From: Deltaproteobacteria bacterium
GTDB lineage: Bacteria; Desulfobacterota_B; Binatia; Bin18
Assembly (NCBI GenBank): GCA_012271025.1
Contig: JAAXHF010000079.1
Location: forward strand, 1,151 to 20,647
Reading direction: 5' to 3'
DNA: 19,497 nucleotides
Of this stretch, positions 14,229 through 19,497 are shown piece after piece (position 1 is the stretch's first letter; the number at the start of each line of letters is the position of its first letter). The notes below the pieces were generated by a model. That model was not told the DNA's origin, did not search any database, and was given only the letters and a program-made list of their open reading frames with translations. The position numbers and the translations under genes are program-made.

Positions 14229-15116
14229 TCAGGGCCGCGGGTCGTTCGGCAACTGGCGCTGGGTAAAGCCGACCACCATGCCAAACGCCTGATCGGTCCC
14301 CAGCACAATGGTGTCCGGGCCGTCGGCCGCCGGCCGGTGCTGGCGAGAAGTCAGAAAGTCCCGAGCCTGGCTCAGGTCGCGGGTCTTGAAAATCAACGAA
14401 TAAATCCCCTCGCCGTGGGTGTCCAGCTCGCGTCCCTCCGGGCTGTCTGGCGACAGGGGTTCGGACAGCTCGACGACGGTATCTTCGCCGACCGCCACAA
14501 ACGCGCTGTGCTTGCGCCCGGCGAGCGTCTCCTCGTGCAGCAGGCTGGCGCCCAGCACCTCGCAGTACAGCTGTTTGGTCTTGGCCAGACTGCCGACCAC
14601 CACGCCGATGTGGGACGCACCCTCGATGCCGAGCGGGTGCTCGCGCCACGGCTGGCTCGACCAGTCGGGCTTGAGGCGCGGGTCGGGAATATAGTCGCCC
14701 GACAGGGCAAACTCCAGCTGGCCCGAGGTCTCTTTGGGATGGGTCCAGACCGCAGCCGTCTTATCGGACGGTTTGACCATTTTGCCGACGAGGTTGAACA
14801 GCCGAAATCCTGCTGCGTCGAGCCGTTCGGAAATGGCCTGCACATCGTCCACGTACCAGGCGATGGAGTGGAAGTGCTGGCCAAAGCGATCATGAAATTT
14901 TTTGACCGACGGATTTTTGAGCGGCTCGACCCCGGCTGGCATCATGGGTTCCATGATGACGTCCCCGATGGCGATGAGCGAGGCGTTGCGACCGGCCAAC
15001 TCTTCATAGCCGTTGTAGAACCGATTGACCGCAAACACCTCGTCGTACCAGCGGTCAACCGCTTCGAGGTCGTCCACCACATGGGTGAGATGGAACAGCT
15101 TGCCTATGCGAAACAT
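14229..15116 (-). CDS. Two-domain VOC (glyoxalase/extradiol-type) protein
   Basis: A 295-aa protein made of two VOC modules, about 5-138 and 164-290, the size of a type I extradiol dioxygenase or a fused glyoxalase. Start ATG 15116 has AAGGGGGC upstream; longer starts lack a site. Domain 1 has all four usual metal positions: His12 (HLTHVVDDL), Glu56 (DVIMEPM), His83 (HFHSIAWYV) and Glu135 (QLEFALS). Domain 2 has His169 (ASHIGVVV) and Glu216 (VVELSEP), but the third position is Tyr239/Ser240 (GIYSLIF) and the fourth is Gly283 (VVGF), so it probably binds no metal. The reaction is unknown; VOC enzymes include epimerases, lyases and dioxygenases. It has its own promoter and probably leads an operon with the deacylase. 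Confidence 0.88.
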   Translation of the reverse strand: MFRIGKLFHLTHVVDDLEAVDRWYDEVFAVNRFYNGYEELAGRNASLIAIGDVIMEPMMPAGVEPLKNPSVKKFHDRFGQHFHSIAWYVDDVQAISERLDAAGFRLFNLVGKMVKPSDKTAAVWTHPKETSGQLEFALSGDYIPDPRLKPDWSSQPWREHPLGIEGASHIGVVVGSLAKTKQLYCEVLGASLLHEETLAGRKHSAFVAVGEDTVVELSEPLSPDSPEGRELDTHGEGIYSLIFKTRDLSQARDFLTSRQHRPAADGPDTIVLGTDQAFGMVVGFTQRQLPNDPRP

Positions 15117-15144
15117 GGTCGCCCCCTTGTGCGTGTGTGGCCCG

Positions 15145-15174
15145 ATCATAGCCCGCCCGCCCTGGCGCGGTAAA
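15145..15174 (-). promoter_or_regulatory. Candidate sigma-70 promoter for the VOC-deacylase operon
   Basis: On the minus strand, TTTACC (15174-15169, 4/6) and TATGAT (15150-15145, 5/6) are separated by 18 bases. The -10 ends 28 bases before the VOC start codon. The -10 context GCTATGAT resembles the GCTATGCT elements before secA and the alpha/beta hydrolase gene. Confidence 0.55.
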
Positions 15175-15343
15175 GAGCAGACCCGGGGGTGCTGGATGGA
15201 CGATGGCCGGGCGGCTGTGCTACACCGCAATCCATTCCGGGCTGTGTTGAGGAGGAAGGGGCGTCCCAAAAGACCGGCACCCAATGTCACGTAGGTGGCG
15301 TGCTGGTCTCACGAGCGCAGTTCCGTCGTCATTGAGGTGTCCT

Positions 15344-15712
15344 ATGCAGGCAGTCGTGAAAACGCCTCGTATTGAGGGCGAGATCAGGGGAGAAATCTCT
15401 CCTAAGCTGATTGCGGTTTTGGAAGAAGAATTTGGCCCGGATCTTCTCCTTGCAGAGGACGATGATGAAGAGATCTTGGATGTTTTTGCAACCGAGTGGT
15501 ATCGAGAGATGAAATCGAAAACCACTCCGGGGGATACGCTCAAGATGTACCGAGAGAATCATGGGCTGACGCAAGCCCAACTCGGCGACAGGCTCGGTGG
15601 AATCCCCCGTCAGCATGTTTCTAATATGGAACGTGGCATCCGCCCTGTGAGCATGAAAACAGCTCGTAAACTGGCCAAAATCTTCAAGGTTTCTCCGGGG
15701 AAGTTTGTCTGA
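15344..15712 (+). CDS. XRE-family helix-turn-helix regulator, antitoxin-like
   Basis: A 122-aa protein with ATG 15344 preceded by GAGGTGTCCT; a longer in-frame start at 15284 has no site. The N-terminal half (about 1-60) is acidic (LLLAEDDDEEILDVFATEWY) and the C-terminal half is a Cro/C1-type DNA-binding domain. Its helices are TLKMYRENHGLTQAQLGDRL and the recognition helix IPRQHVSNMERGIRP, followed by MKTARKLAKIFKVSPGKFV. The layout is like HigA/XRE antitoxins or stand-alone regulators of mobile regions. No toxin-like gene precedes it, and the next gene, 23 bases downstream, encodes a short exported peptide. It probably represses its own promoter in the 227-base gap to the VOC gene, which is inference. 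Confidence 0.85.
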   Translation: MQAVVKTPRIEGEIRGEISPKLIAVLEEEFGPDLLLAEDDDEEILDVFATEWYREMKSKTTPGDTLKMYRENHGLTQAQLGDRLGGIPRQHVSNMERGIRPVSMKTARKLAKIFKVSPGKFV

Positions 15713-15735
15713 CAGCGCGTCTTGGAGGGGAACTG

Positions 15736-15912
15736 ATGTCTTTCTTGCTACGCCTGTGGGTGTATGGACTCGTTGTCCTGGTCGCGGCGGTGGCGCAGGC
15801 CCAAGGCGTGCTGGAGATTCCAAGCTCCAGTACGCAGCATATTGAGCTTGCACGGAGCGACAGTCAGAAGCACCAGCCAGACACCTCACGGGTTGGTAGT
15901 GTACCAGCCTGA
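15736..15912 (+). CDS. 58-aa exported peptide, possibly a truncated secreted protein
   Basis: A short gene with a strong ribosome binding site (GGAGGGG, five bases before ATG 15736). It lies 23 bases after the XRE regulator stop, so it is probably co-transcribed. Residues 1-22 are a clear Sec signal peptide (LLRLWVYGLVVLVAAVAQA, cleavage after AQA). The predicted mature peptide is about 36 residues, begins QGVLEIPSSSTQ and is polar and Ser/Gln-rich, with no Cys. The QAQGVLEIP junction looks like the start of larger secreted proteins in environmental genomes that continue with a beta-rich domain. If so, this copy is truncated by sequence change after residue 30. That reading is from memory. 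It could equally be a true small secreted peptide. Confidence 0.6.
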   Translation: MSFLLRLWVYGLVVLVAAVAQAQGVLEIPSSSTQHIELARSDSQKHQPDTSRVGSVPA

Positions 15913-15935
15913 GATTTCAAACTGATGCACTACCA
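15891..15935. repeat. Overlapping inverted repeats between convergent small genes
   Basis: GGTTGGTA (15891-15898) and TACCAGCC (15902-15909) can form a tight stem with one G-T pair just before the stop of the 58-aa peptide. TGGTAGTG (15894-15901) is also perfectly complementary to CACTACCA (15928-15935). The two foldings exclude each other. The place, between converging transcripts, suits a terminator, but there is no T-run. Confidence 0.35.
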
Positions 15936-15952
15936 GGAAAGGTCTGAACTGA

Positions 15953-16135
15953 TTACTCGCACGGTGGGACCTCACACTCCTCTAACCCGTGATCGTCCGA
16001 TTCAGCATACGGAAAGGACCCGTAGAACACACGGCCCGGCTGAGGAGAAATGGGCCGACAGCCCATCAGAACACAAAGAAGGACGCCCCCCGTCAGGAAA
16101 GCGCCCATCCACCAGCTACAATACTGCCTCATCAT
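15953..16135 (-). CDS. 60-aa lipoprotein coupled to the secreted protease
   Basis: ATG 16135 shares its A with the protease stop codon (TGATG), so the two genes are translationally coupled. A second in-frame ATG follows at once. Residues 10-26 (MGAFLTGGVLLCVLMGC) form a signal peptide with a standard lipobox LMGC and Cys26 as lipidated residue. The mature part of 35 residues (RPISPQPGRVFYGSFPYAES, then DDHGLEECEVPPCE) is acidic, with two Cys near the C terminus. With Arg at +2 there is no inner-membrane retention Asp, so the outer membrane is the likely site by E. coli rules. No family is recognised. The frame on the other strand is judged a shadow. Possible roles as membrane anchor, chaperone or inhibitor of the protease are inference from the coupling. 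Confidence 0.7.
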   Translation of the reverse strand: MMRQYCSWWMGAFLTGGVLLCVLMGCRPISPQPGRVFYGSFPYAESDDHGLEECEVPPCE

Positions 16136-17616
16136 CAGCACCCCGGAGGATCGCACTGATCCTCTGATGGCTCACGGTATCCCTCTTTCGTCCCCCAATA
16201 ATGGTGGAAATCCACATCGGCGTTCTCGAAGGCCGTCTTGATATCCGCTGCGCGAATATACCACCCGCCCTTTTCTGGATTACCGTTATCGTCGTGTTTC
16301 TGCGCCATCAAAAGCCCCGCAACATGACGGTTGCTCGTTCCCGCATAGGTCACGGCTGATCCCGAGTCTCCCGGATTCACCCACAGGTCCACCAAGTTCA
16401 GACAACACACTTTGTAATGGTCCGTCCCATCCCCGGTGACAATCACCGCAGCAGCAATCTCCTTGACCTTCCCGGTCTTGGTGCCAGCCGTCACTGACCC
16501 CCATATTTTGTGTTTGTGTTTTTTTCGTGCGGTCATAATCATGCCGGATGGGCCATTATGGTACGAAGACGACGAATACTGGAGGCGTCGAACAACATCA
16601 TTCCCTTCCGGTGTATGAGGGTATGTGTCCGCTTCTCCGTAGACCAACGGATCAATAGCCGCCACATCCGGTCGTTGTGTCGCATAGTTGACATAGGCAG
16701 AATTTTGCTGGCACTGAGCAATCGTTCCACAGGGTTGCAAGTTGAACGACTTGGCAACATAACCAAAGTGGTTGTAGTTCGAGACAGTCGGCTGAAACAT
16801 GCGCCGCACACCGGGGGCCGGTGGTGTATCGTCAGGATGGTGCAAAACAACATGCGCGGACGCAAGTGTCCAGATCGTACAGCATCCTCCGGCATTCCTT
16901 ACAACGTGCATCCCAAGCGTCCCACGCCACCATTGCGAAGAAATCCCGGCTCCGGTCGGCACCGGCCGATGGTAGGTGTTCTGATGGTGCGCCAACCTGG
17001 ACAGGGCAGCCGTTTTGACGGTTACTGGCAGCCCTTCTATCGTGCGGGAAATCAGCCGCTCGTTCGCCCGGTATTCCGGCAGTAGGTACACGGTAAATCC
17101 CGTCTCGTTGACCGCAAACCCATGCACCCCGCGCACACCGAAAATGTCCGGTTCCTTCTTCGTCTTGAGCCGGATCATTTCGATTTTCGTCTTGGTGTGC
17201 AAGTCTGAAAATGTATCTTCATCAGTTGGCCCGACAAAGGCTTGGTCGCCGATATACCAGATATCCTCGCCGGACTCGGCGTCATACGTAAGGCGGGTTT
17301 CACCCTCGGCAAGAGGGGACGGATTGGGAATATCTCGCCGAATGATGACTTCTCTGCCATCAACCGCCAGGCTTTCAAAAATCTGATGGCGACCGCCATC
17401 AAGACCAGGCACCGTAAAACAGGTGTCGCATTCAGGGTCGTCAATACGTTCATCTACCCGTCCTATTGGACCTGTGTGTGTCGGAATCAAAGACCCTCCA
17501 GGAGGCTCTCCCGTCGATTCATCACCGGCTCCCGTGTTGCCGGTTTGGGCGAACGCGGGGGTCTGGAATATGACGCCGATACACAAGACAAGGCACGCAG
17601 CAATGAAGGTCTGCAT
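16135..17616 (-). CDS. Secreted trypsin-like serine protease
   Basis: A 493-aa protein. ATG 17616 is chosen because AAAGGAG lies six bases upstream; an in-frame ATG at 17640 would put that site inside the gene. Residues 1-24 are a Sec signal peptide (FIAACLVLCIGVIFQTPAFA, cut before Q). A proregion-like N-terminal part of about 200 residues follows, rich in acidic residues and with a CDTC pair (64-67). The protease domain has the chymotrypsin-type triad: His255 in LASAHVV, probable Asp317 or Asp322 in RPDVAAID, and Ser418 in NPGDSGSAV. Cys244-Cys245 and Cys404-Cys405 could form disulfides. It therefore acts outside the cytoplasm. It is followed by the overlapping lipoprotein gene. Base composition looks less GC-rich than in the housekeeping genes, suggesting a separate origin. 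Confidence 0.85.
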   Translation of the reverse strand: MQTFIAACLVLCIGVIFQTPAFAQTGNTGAGDESTGEPPGGSLIPTHTGPIGRVDERIDDPECDTCFTVPGLDGGRHQIFESLAVDGREVIIRRDIPNPSPLAEGETRLTYDAESGEDIWYIGDQAFVGPTDEDTFSDLHTKTKIEMIRLKTKKEPDIFGVRGVHGFAVNETGFTVYLLPEYRANERLISRTIEGLPVTVKTAALSRLAHHQNTYHRPVPTGAGISSQWWRGTLGMHVVRNAGGCCTIWTLASAHVVLHHPDDTPPAPGVRRMFQPTVSNYNHFGYVAKSFNLQPCGTIAQCQQNSAYVNYATQRPDVAAIDPLVYGEADTYPHTPEGNDVVRRLQYSSSSYHNGPSGMIMTARKKHKHKIWGSVTAGTKTGKVKEIAAAVIVTGDGTDHYKVCCLNLVDLWVNPGDSGSAVTYAGTSNRHVAGLLMAQKHDDNGNPEKGGWYIRAADIKTAFENADVDFHHYWGTKEGYREPSEDQCDPPGC

Positions 17617-17693
17617 CGGAAACTCCTTTCCATAACGCACGGTGAATCAGTCAACACCCTTGCCGTCTGACACCTCCTCTCTCTTCTGATGTT

Positions 17694-17726
17694 CTTGTGA
17701 CAAGGGTACGCCTGGCGCGCGCCAGG
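17694..17726. promoter_or_regulatory. Two palindromes upstream of the protease, operator-like
   Basis: CCTGGCGCGCGCCAGG (17711-17726) is a perfect 16-base palindrome. CTTGTGACAAG (17694-17704) is an 11-base palindrome around a central G. Both lie in the non-coding gap 78-110 bases before the protease ATG. The long one could be a regulator site or fold as a hairpin in the leader; no T-run follows. No convincing -35/-10 pair was found nearby. Confidence 0.45.
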
Positions 17727-17781
17727 ATAAAGGCACAGATGGTGATAAAACGGTGACATTTCGGTGCAGCAGGCTCGCAGC

Positions 17782-18011
17782 TTAACCGTCACACACCGTG
17801 CCAGATGCGTGCCGATATTCAGGCAGTTCCCGTGCCACACCGGCCGCCTGGGCGATCTCGTGCGCCCGCCGAGCTGCTTGCTCGGCATATCAGATACCAA
17901 GCAAGACGACTTCCGTACGACTTCCGTTGCTTTCTCCCATCGGTCGGTGTTGCCGTGTGCTGCCCGGAGCCGCTGCCCAAGCTCTTCTGTACTGAGGTGC
18001 TTTTGGCTCAT
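17782..18011 (-). pseudogene. Broken small helical protein gene (frameshift plus stop)
   Basis: From ATG 18011 the frame reads MSQKHLSTEELGQRLRAAHG, then NTDRWEKATEV. An exact 11-base tandem duplication (17906-17916 and 17917-17927) then shifts the frame. Removing one copy would continue as VLLGI, one TGA stop (17890-17892), then YAEQAARRAHEIAQAAGVAR, ELPEYRHASGTVCDG and TAA at 17782. The part after the TGA keeps a convincing helical coding pattern, so the ancestral product was probably about 71 aa. Its start overlaps the stop of the preceding small gene in an ATGA. I do not recognise the family. The two lesions in so short a gene indicate decay. The longer open frame across this region (17487-18182) is a composite artefact of the shift. 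Confidence 0.65.
17906..17927. repeat. 11-bp tandem duplication causing a frameshift
   Basis: ACGACTTCCGT is present twice without a gap (17906-17916, 17917-17927). It lies inside the small gene 17782-18011 and explains its loss of frame, because 11 is not a multiple of three. Confidence 0.9.
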
Positions 18012-18190
18012 TTCGCTTTCCGTTCTTTTTTCTTTTTCCGCATATCCGCCTGCCGCTCTTCGTAGCTGGCTTGGTAGTTGGCCCAGGCAATCGGATCGCT
18101 GATTCGGCGGAGCAGGGCGGCGTCCTCGGTCGAGCAAAACTAGAGCGGGGTATGATAGAGGAGCTTGCCGCAGTATTGACATTGGTGCAT
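18008..18190 (-). pseudogene. Small zinc-ribbon-like gene interrupted by one in-frame TAG
   Basis: ATG 18190 opens MHQCQYCGKLLYHTPL, then a TAG (18140-18142), then the same frame continues FCSTEDAALLRRISDPIAWA, NYQASYEERQADMRKKKKER, KAK and TGA at 18008. The full product would be 60 codons. C4-x2-C7 and C19 in FCSTED look like three ligands of a short zinc ribbon; the expected fourth Cys is Asp. The TAG stands where a Tyr codon (TAC or TAT) would give LYFCS, a one-base change. The overlap ATGA with the next small gene suggests a former two-gene operon. A nonsense mutation is the simplest reading. Stop readthrough is possible but not supported by anything else in the window. Confidence 0.6.
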
Positions 18191-18268
18191 CCTATCTCTT
18201 CTGCACATCACAGATGGTAGTACCTCAGTTTGAACGATCCCGTACCGCTGTTGGCCGGGCTCTTGGCC

Positions 18269-18277
18269 TGCTATGCT
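18269..18277 (+). promoter_or_regulatory. Candidate extended -10 element for the alpha/beta hydrolase gene
   Basis: TGCTATGCT, identical to the element 33 bases before secA, lies 34 bases before the hydrolase start codon. A TTGGCC (18251-18256) is 15 bases upstream, which is short for a -35, so recognition may depend on the extended -10. Confidence 0.4.
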
Positions 18278-18311
18278 GTAAGACTCGCTTTTTCAGAGTA
18301 AGGAGGATGGT

Positions 18312-19130
18312 ATGCCGACGGTGACAGCCAATAATTGCGAGATGTTTTACCAGATTGACGATTTCACCGATCCGTGGCGGACCGATACCGAGACGGTGTG
18401 GCTGCAACACGGCGTCGGTCGCAGCACCAGGTTCTGGTATCACTGGGTACCCGGTCTGGCCGGTCAGTATCGGGTCATCCGGCGCGATATGCGCGGGCAC
18501 GGCCAGTCGGCCGACCCCGGACCAGACCACAGCTGGTCGCTCGACGAGCTGGTGACCGATATGCGCGACTTCATGGATGCCCTCGGCCTCGACCAGGTCC
18601 ATTACCTGGGCGAATCAATCGGCGGCATCCTGGGCGTGCTGTTTGCCACCCGCTGGCCGGAGCGCCTCAAGAGCCTCACGATTTGTAACTCACCGACCAC
18701 GATCCGTCCCTCGGGCACGCAGGCTCTGTCGAGCCAGGACGGCAGCGTGAACCGGACCCTGGCCCGCGACGGCTCAAAGGGCTGGGGCCGCCTGCTGATC
18801 GAAAACAGGATCATCAGCGGCAAGAACCCGGCTCACACCGAGTGGGTTCTGAACGAGTGGGCCAAGACCCCGACCCACGTCTTGCAGGGCATCACGCGGA
18901 CCCTGGACGGCGCGGACACCGCACCGCTGCTGCCCCAGGTCAGCGTGCCGACCCTGATCCTGGCCCCGACCCACAGCCCGATTACACCGCTGGCCGACCA
19001 GCTGTCCATGCGTACCGGGATTCCCAACGCCCGTATCACGGTGGTGGAAGGGCCGGGCCACGAAATCTATGTGGACGAGCCGCAGCAGTGTTTGCGGGCC
19101 GTGCAGGATTTTCTGGCCTCGCTGGGCTAA
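18312..19130 (+). CDS. Alpha/beta hydrolase fold protein
   Basis: A 272-aa protein with AGGAGG five bases before ATG 18312. Family marks: oxyanion-hole motif LQHGVGRS (31-38), DMRGHGQSADPG (59-70), nucleophile elbow GESIGG with Ser102, and catalytic His250 in GPGHEIYVDEP. The fold covers esterases, haloperoxidases, C-C bond hydrolases and lactonases such as 3-oxoadipate enol-lactonase. The acid that usually follows strand 7 (as in GEHDPITP) is Ser222 here (THSPITP), so the classical Ser-His-Asp triad looks incomplete or the acid comes from elsewhere. There is no signal peptide, so it is cytoplasmic. It stands alone between a decayed module and a convergent amidohydrolase. The substrate is unknown. 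Confidence 0.9.
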   Translation: MPTVTANNCEMFYQIDDFTDPWRTDTETVWLQHGVGRSTRFWYHWVPGLAGQYRVIRRDMRGHGQSADPGPDHSWSLDELVTDMRDFMDALGLDQVHYLGESIGGILGVLFATRWPERLKSLTICNSPTTIRPSGTQALSSQDGSVNRTLARDGSKGWGRLLIENRIISGKNPAHTEWVLNEWAKTPTHVLQGITRTLDGADTAPLLPQVSVPTLILAPTHSPITPLADQLSMRTGIPNARITVVEGPGHEIYVDEPQQCLRAVQDFLASLG

Positions 19131-19164
19131 CAGGGGAGGGACGCCGGGCACCAACGGTGCCCGG
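19129..19164. terminator. GC hairpin between convergent genes
   Basis: CCGGGCACC (19144-19152) and GGTGCCCGG (19156-19164) form a perfect nine-base stem with loop AAC, between the hydrolase stop (19130) and the stop of the convergent amidohydrolase (19173). ATCTTATTT follows on the plus strand, a weak T-rich tail. The preceding AACAGGGGAGGG (19129-19140) is identical to the block at 12411-12422. Confidence 0.65.
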
Positions 19165-19172
19165 GCGGGATC

Positions 19173-19497
19173 TTATTTGGCCGGTTGAGCGGTCTGCTGG
19201 GTCGCGCCGAGCCCGACCGACGGGCCGGCCAGCAGGGCCGCGGCCTCTTTTTCGACAACCGTACCCTTGAAGAAGTCCGGGTTGCTCTCGCCCCAGAAGC
19301 GGACCGGGTTGGCGAACACGAAGTCCCGGAAATTGTCCGCGTTCATCAGCCCGTCGTCGACCAGTTCGTGGGCCTCGTGCAAGACGCCGGCCATGTCCTG
19401 GACATCGAAGTGACCGACATCTGAGCCGAACAGGGCGTGCAGCTGGGCCGAGAAGGGGTTGCAGGCGGTGTTGAAGGCCCAGGCGTTCATCCGGTCG
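19173..19497 (-). CDS. Amidohydrolase family 2 protein, C-terminal end (cut by right edge)
   Basis: The last 107 codons or so of a longer gene; the frame stays open to the edge (...DRMNAWAFNTACNPFSAQLH), so the internal Met at 19490 is not the start. FGSDVGHFDV holds the Asp that, in PF04909 amidohydrolases, sits near the metal site at the end of the barrel. ELVDDGLMNADNFRDFVFAN followed by PVRFWGESNPDFFKGTVVE is the usual C-terminal helix and tail. The final 20 residues (AGPSVGLGATQQTAQPAK) are a loose extension. It is a paralogue-type relative of the amidohydrolase at 10500-11624, but in a different subgroup. Its stop is eight bases beyond the hairpin it shares with the convergent alpha/beta hydrolase gene. 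Confidence 0.8.
   Translation of the reverse strand, partial: DRMNAWAFNTACNPFSAQLHALFGSDVGHFDVQDMAGVLHEAHELVDDGLMNADNFRDFVFANPVRFWGESNPDFFKGTVVEKEAAALLAGPSVGLGATQQTAQPAK

Noticed and set aside
14194..14649. Longer N terminus for the deacylase gene, up to 14649
   Set aside because: It overlaps the VOC gene on the same strand in another frame, while AGGAGG before ATG 14193 gives a clear start.
15117..15343. Toxin gene expected upstream of the XRE antitoxin-like gene
   Set aside because: The gap holds no frame with a ribosome binding site or RelE/HigB-like sequence; the open frame through it is an antisense shadow of the VOC gene.
15925..16167. Plus-strand 80-aa frame
   Set aside because: It has no ribosome binding site and a random-looking composition, and lies over the minus-strand lipoprotein with its clear lipobox and coupled start.
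17646..17672. Possible leader peptide of eight codons (GTG TCA ... TGA, minus strand) after GAGGAGG upstream of the protease
   Set aside because: The Shine-Dalgarno sequence touches the GTG with no spacing, so initiation is unlikely.
17794..17916. Programmed frameshifting in the small gene at 17782-18011
   Set aside because: The frame change is fully explained by an exact 11-base tandem duplication, with a TGA still following in the restored frame; there is no slippery heptamer at the junction.
17487..18182. Minus-strand 231-aa frame spanning the upstream region of the protease
   Set aside because: It joins unrelated frames: its middle part is the start of the small broken gene before the 11-base duplication, and the rest lacks coding character and overlaps the protease start.
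1..19497. tRNA, rRNA, CRISPR arrays, insertion sequences, integrase or phage genes
   Set aside because: No cloverleaf, rRNA core, spaced repeat array, transposase motif or terminal inverted repeats were recognised on reading; a covariance-model search was not possible here.

Overview
The window is a piece of a GC-rich, gene-dense bacterial chromosome. The cell envelope looks Gram-negative: there are lipoprotein signals, a periplasmic L,D-transpeptidase, Sec export and several signal peptides. The mix of an acyl-CoA dehydrogenase, an SDR, two PF04909-type amidohydrolases, an N-acyl-D-amino-acid deacylase and two-domain VOC proteins resembles uncultured, metabolically versatile lineages such as Tectomicrobia or Binatota/deltaproteobacteria-like groups. 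This placement is a guess from gene style, not from a marker gene search. No rRNA, tRNA, CRISPR array or transposase was seen.

Layout. 1-227 (-): start of an exported protein running off the left edge. 414-4720 (+): a tight run of a 65-aa protein, a membrane-hairpin SbcC/YhaN-like ATPase, an acyl-CoA dehydrogenase and an SDR. 4735-4750 holds a 15/16 match to the chromosomal parS consensus, between convergent genes. 4858-5541 (-): L,D-transpeptidase. 5699-12410 (+): a probable four-gene operon of secA (with a very large extra helical insertion), argJ, an amidohydrolase and a 2-keto-4-pentenoate-hydratase-family enzyme, closed by a perfect GC hairpin. 12463-15116 (-): N-acyl-D-amino-acid deacylase and a two-domain VOC protein with a good promoter. 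15344-15912 (+): an XRE regulator and a 58-aa exported peptide. 15953-17616 (-): a secreted trypsin-like protease whose stop codon overlaps the start of a 60-aa lipoprotein. 17782-18190 (-): two overlapping small genes, both broken. 18312-19130 (+): alpha/beta hydrolase. 19173 to the right edge (-): C-terminal end of an amidohydrolase.

How the genes fit together. The secA-argJ operon joins housekeeping functions to two catabolic-looking enzymes: a decarboxylase/hydratase-type amidohydrolase and an enol hydratase-type enzyme. With the acyl-CoA dehydrogenase, SDR, deacylase, VOC protein and hydrolase, they suggest breakdown of organic acids or aromatic-derived compounds, but no pathway can be closed from this window. 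The stretch 15.3-18.2 kb looks accessory: it is less GC-rich by eye, made of small genes and decayed remnants, and contains the protease-lipoprotein pair, which is the best candidate for an undescribed two-component module. The other leading items are the SecA insertion, the parS-like site and the zinc-hook-less, membrane-anchored SMC-like ATPase.
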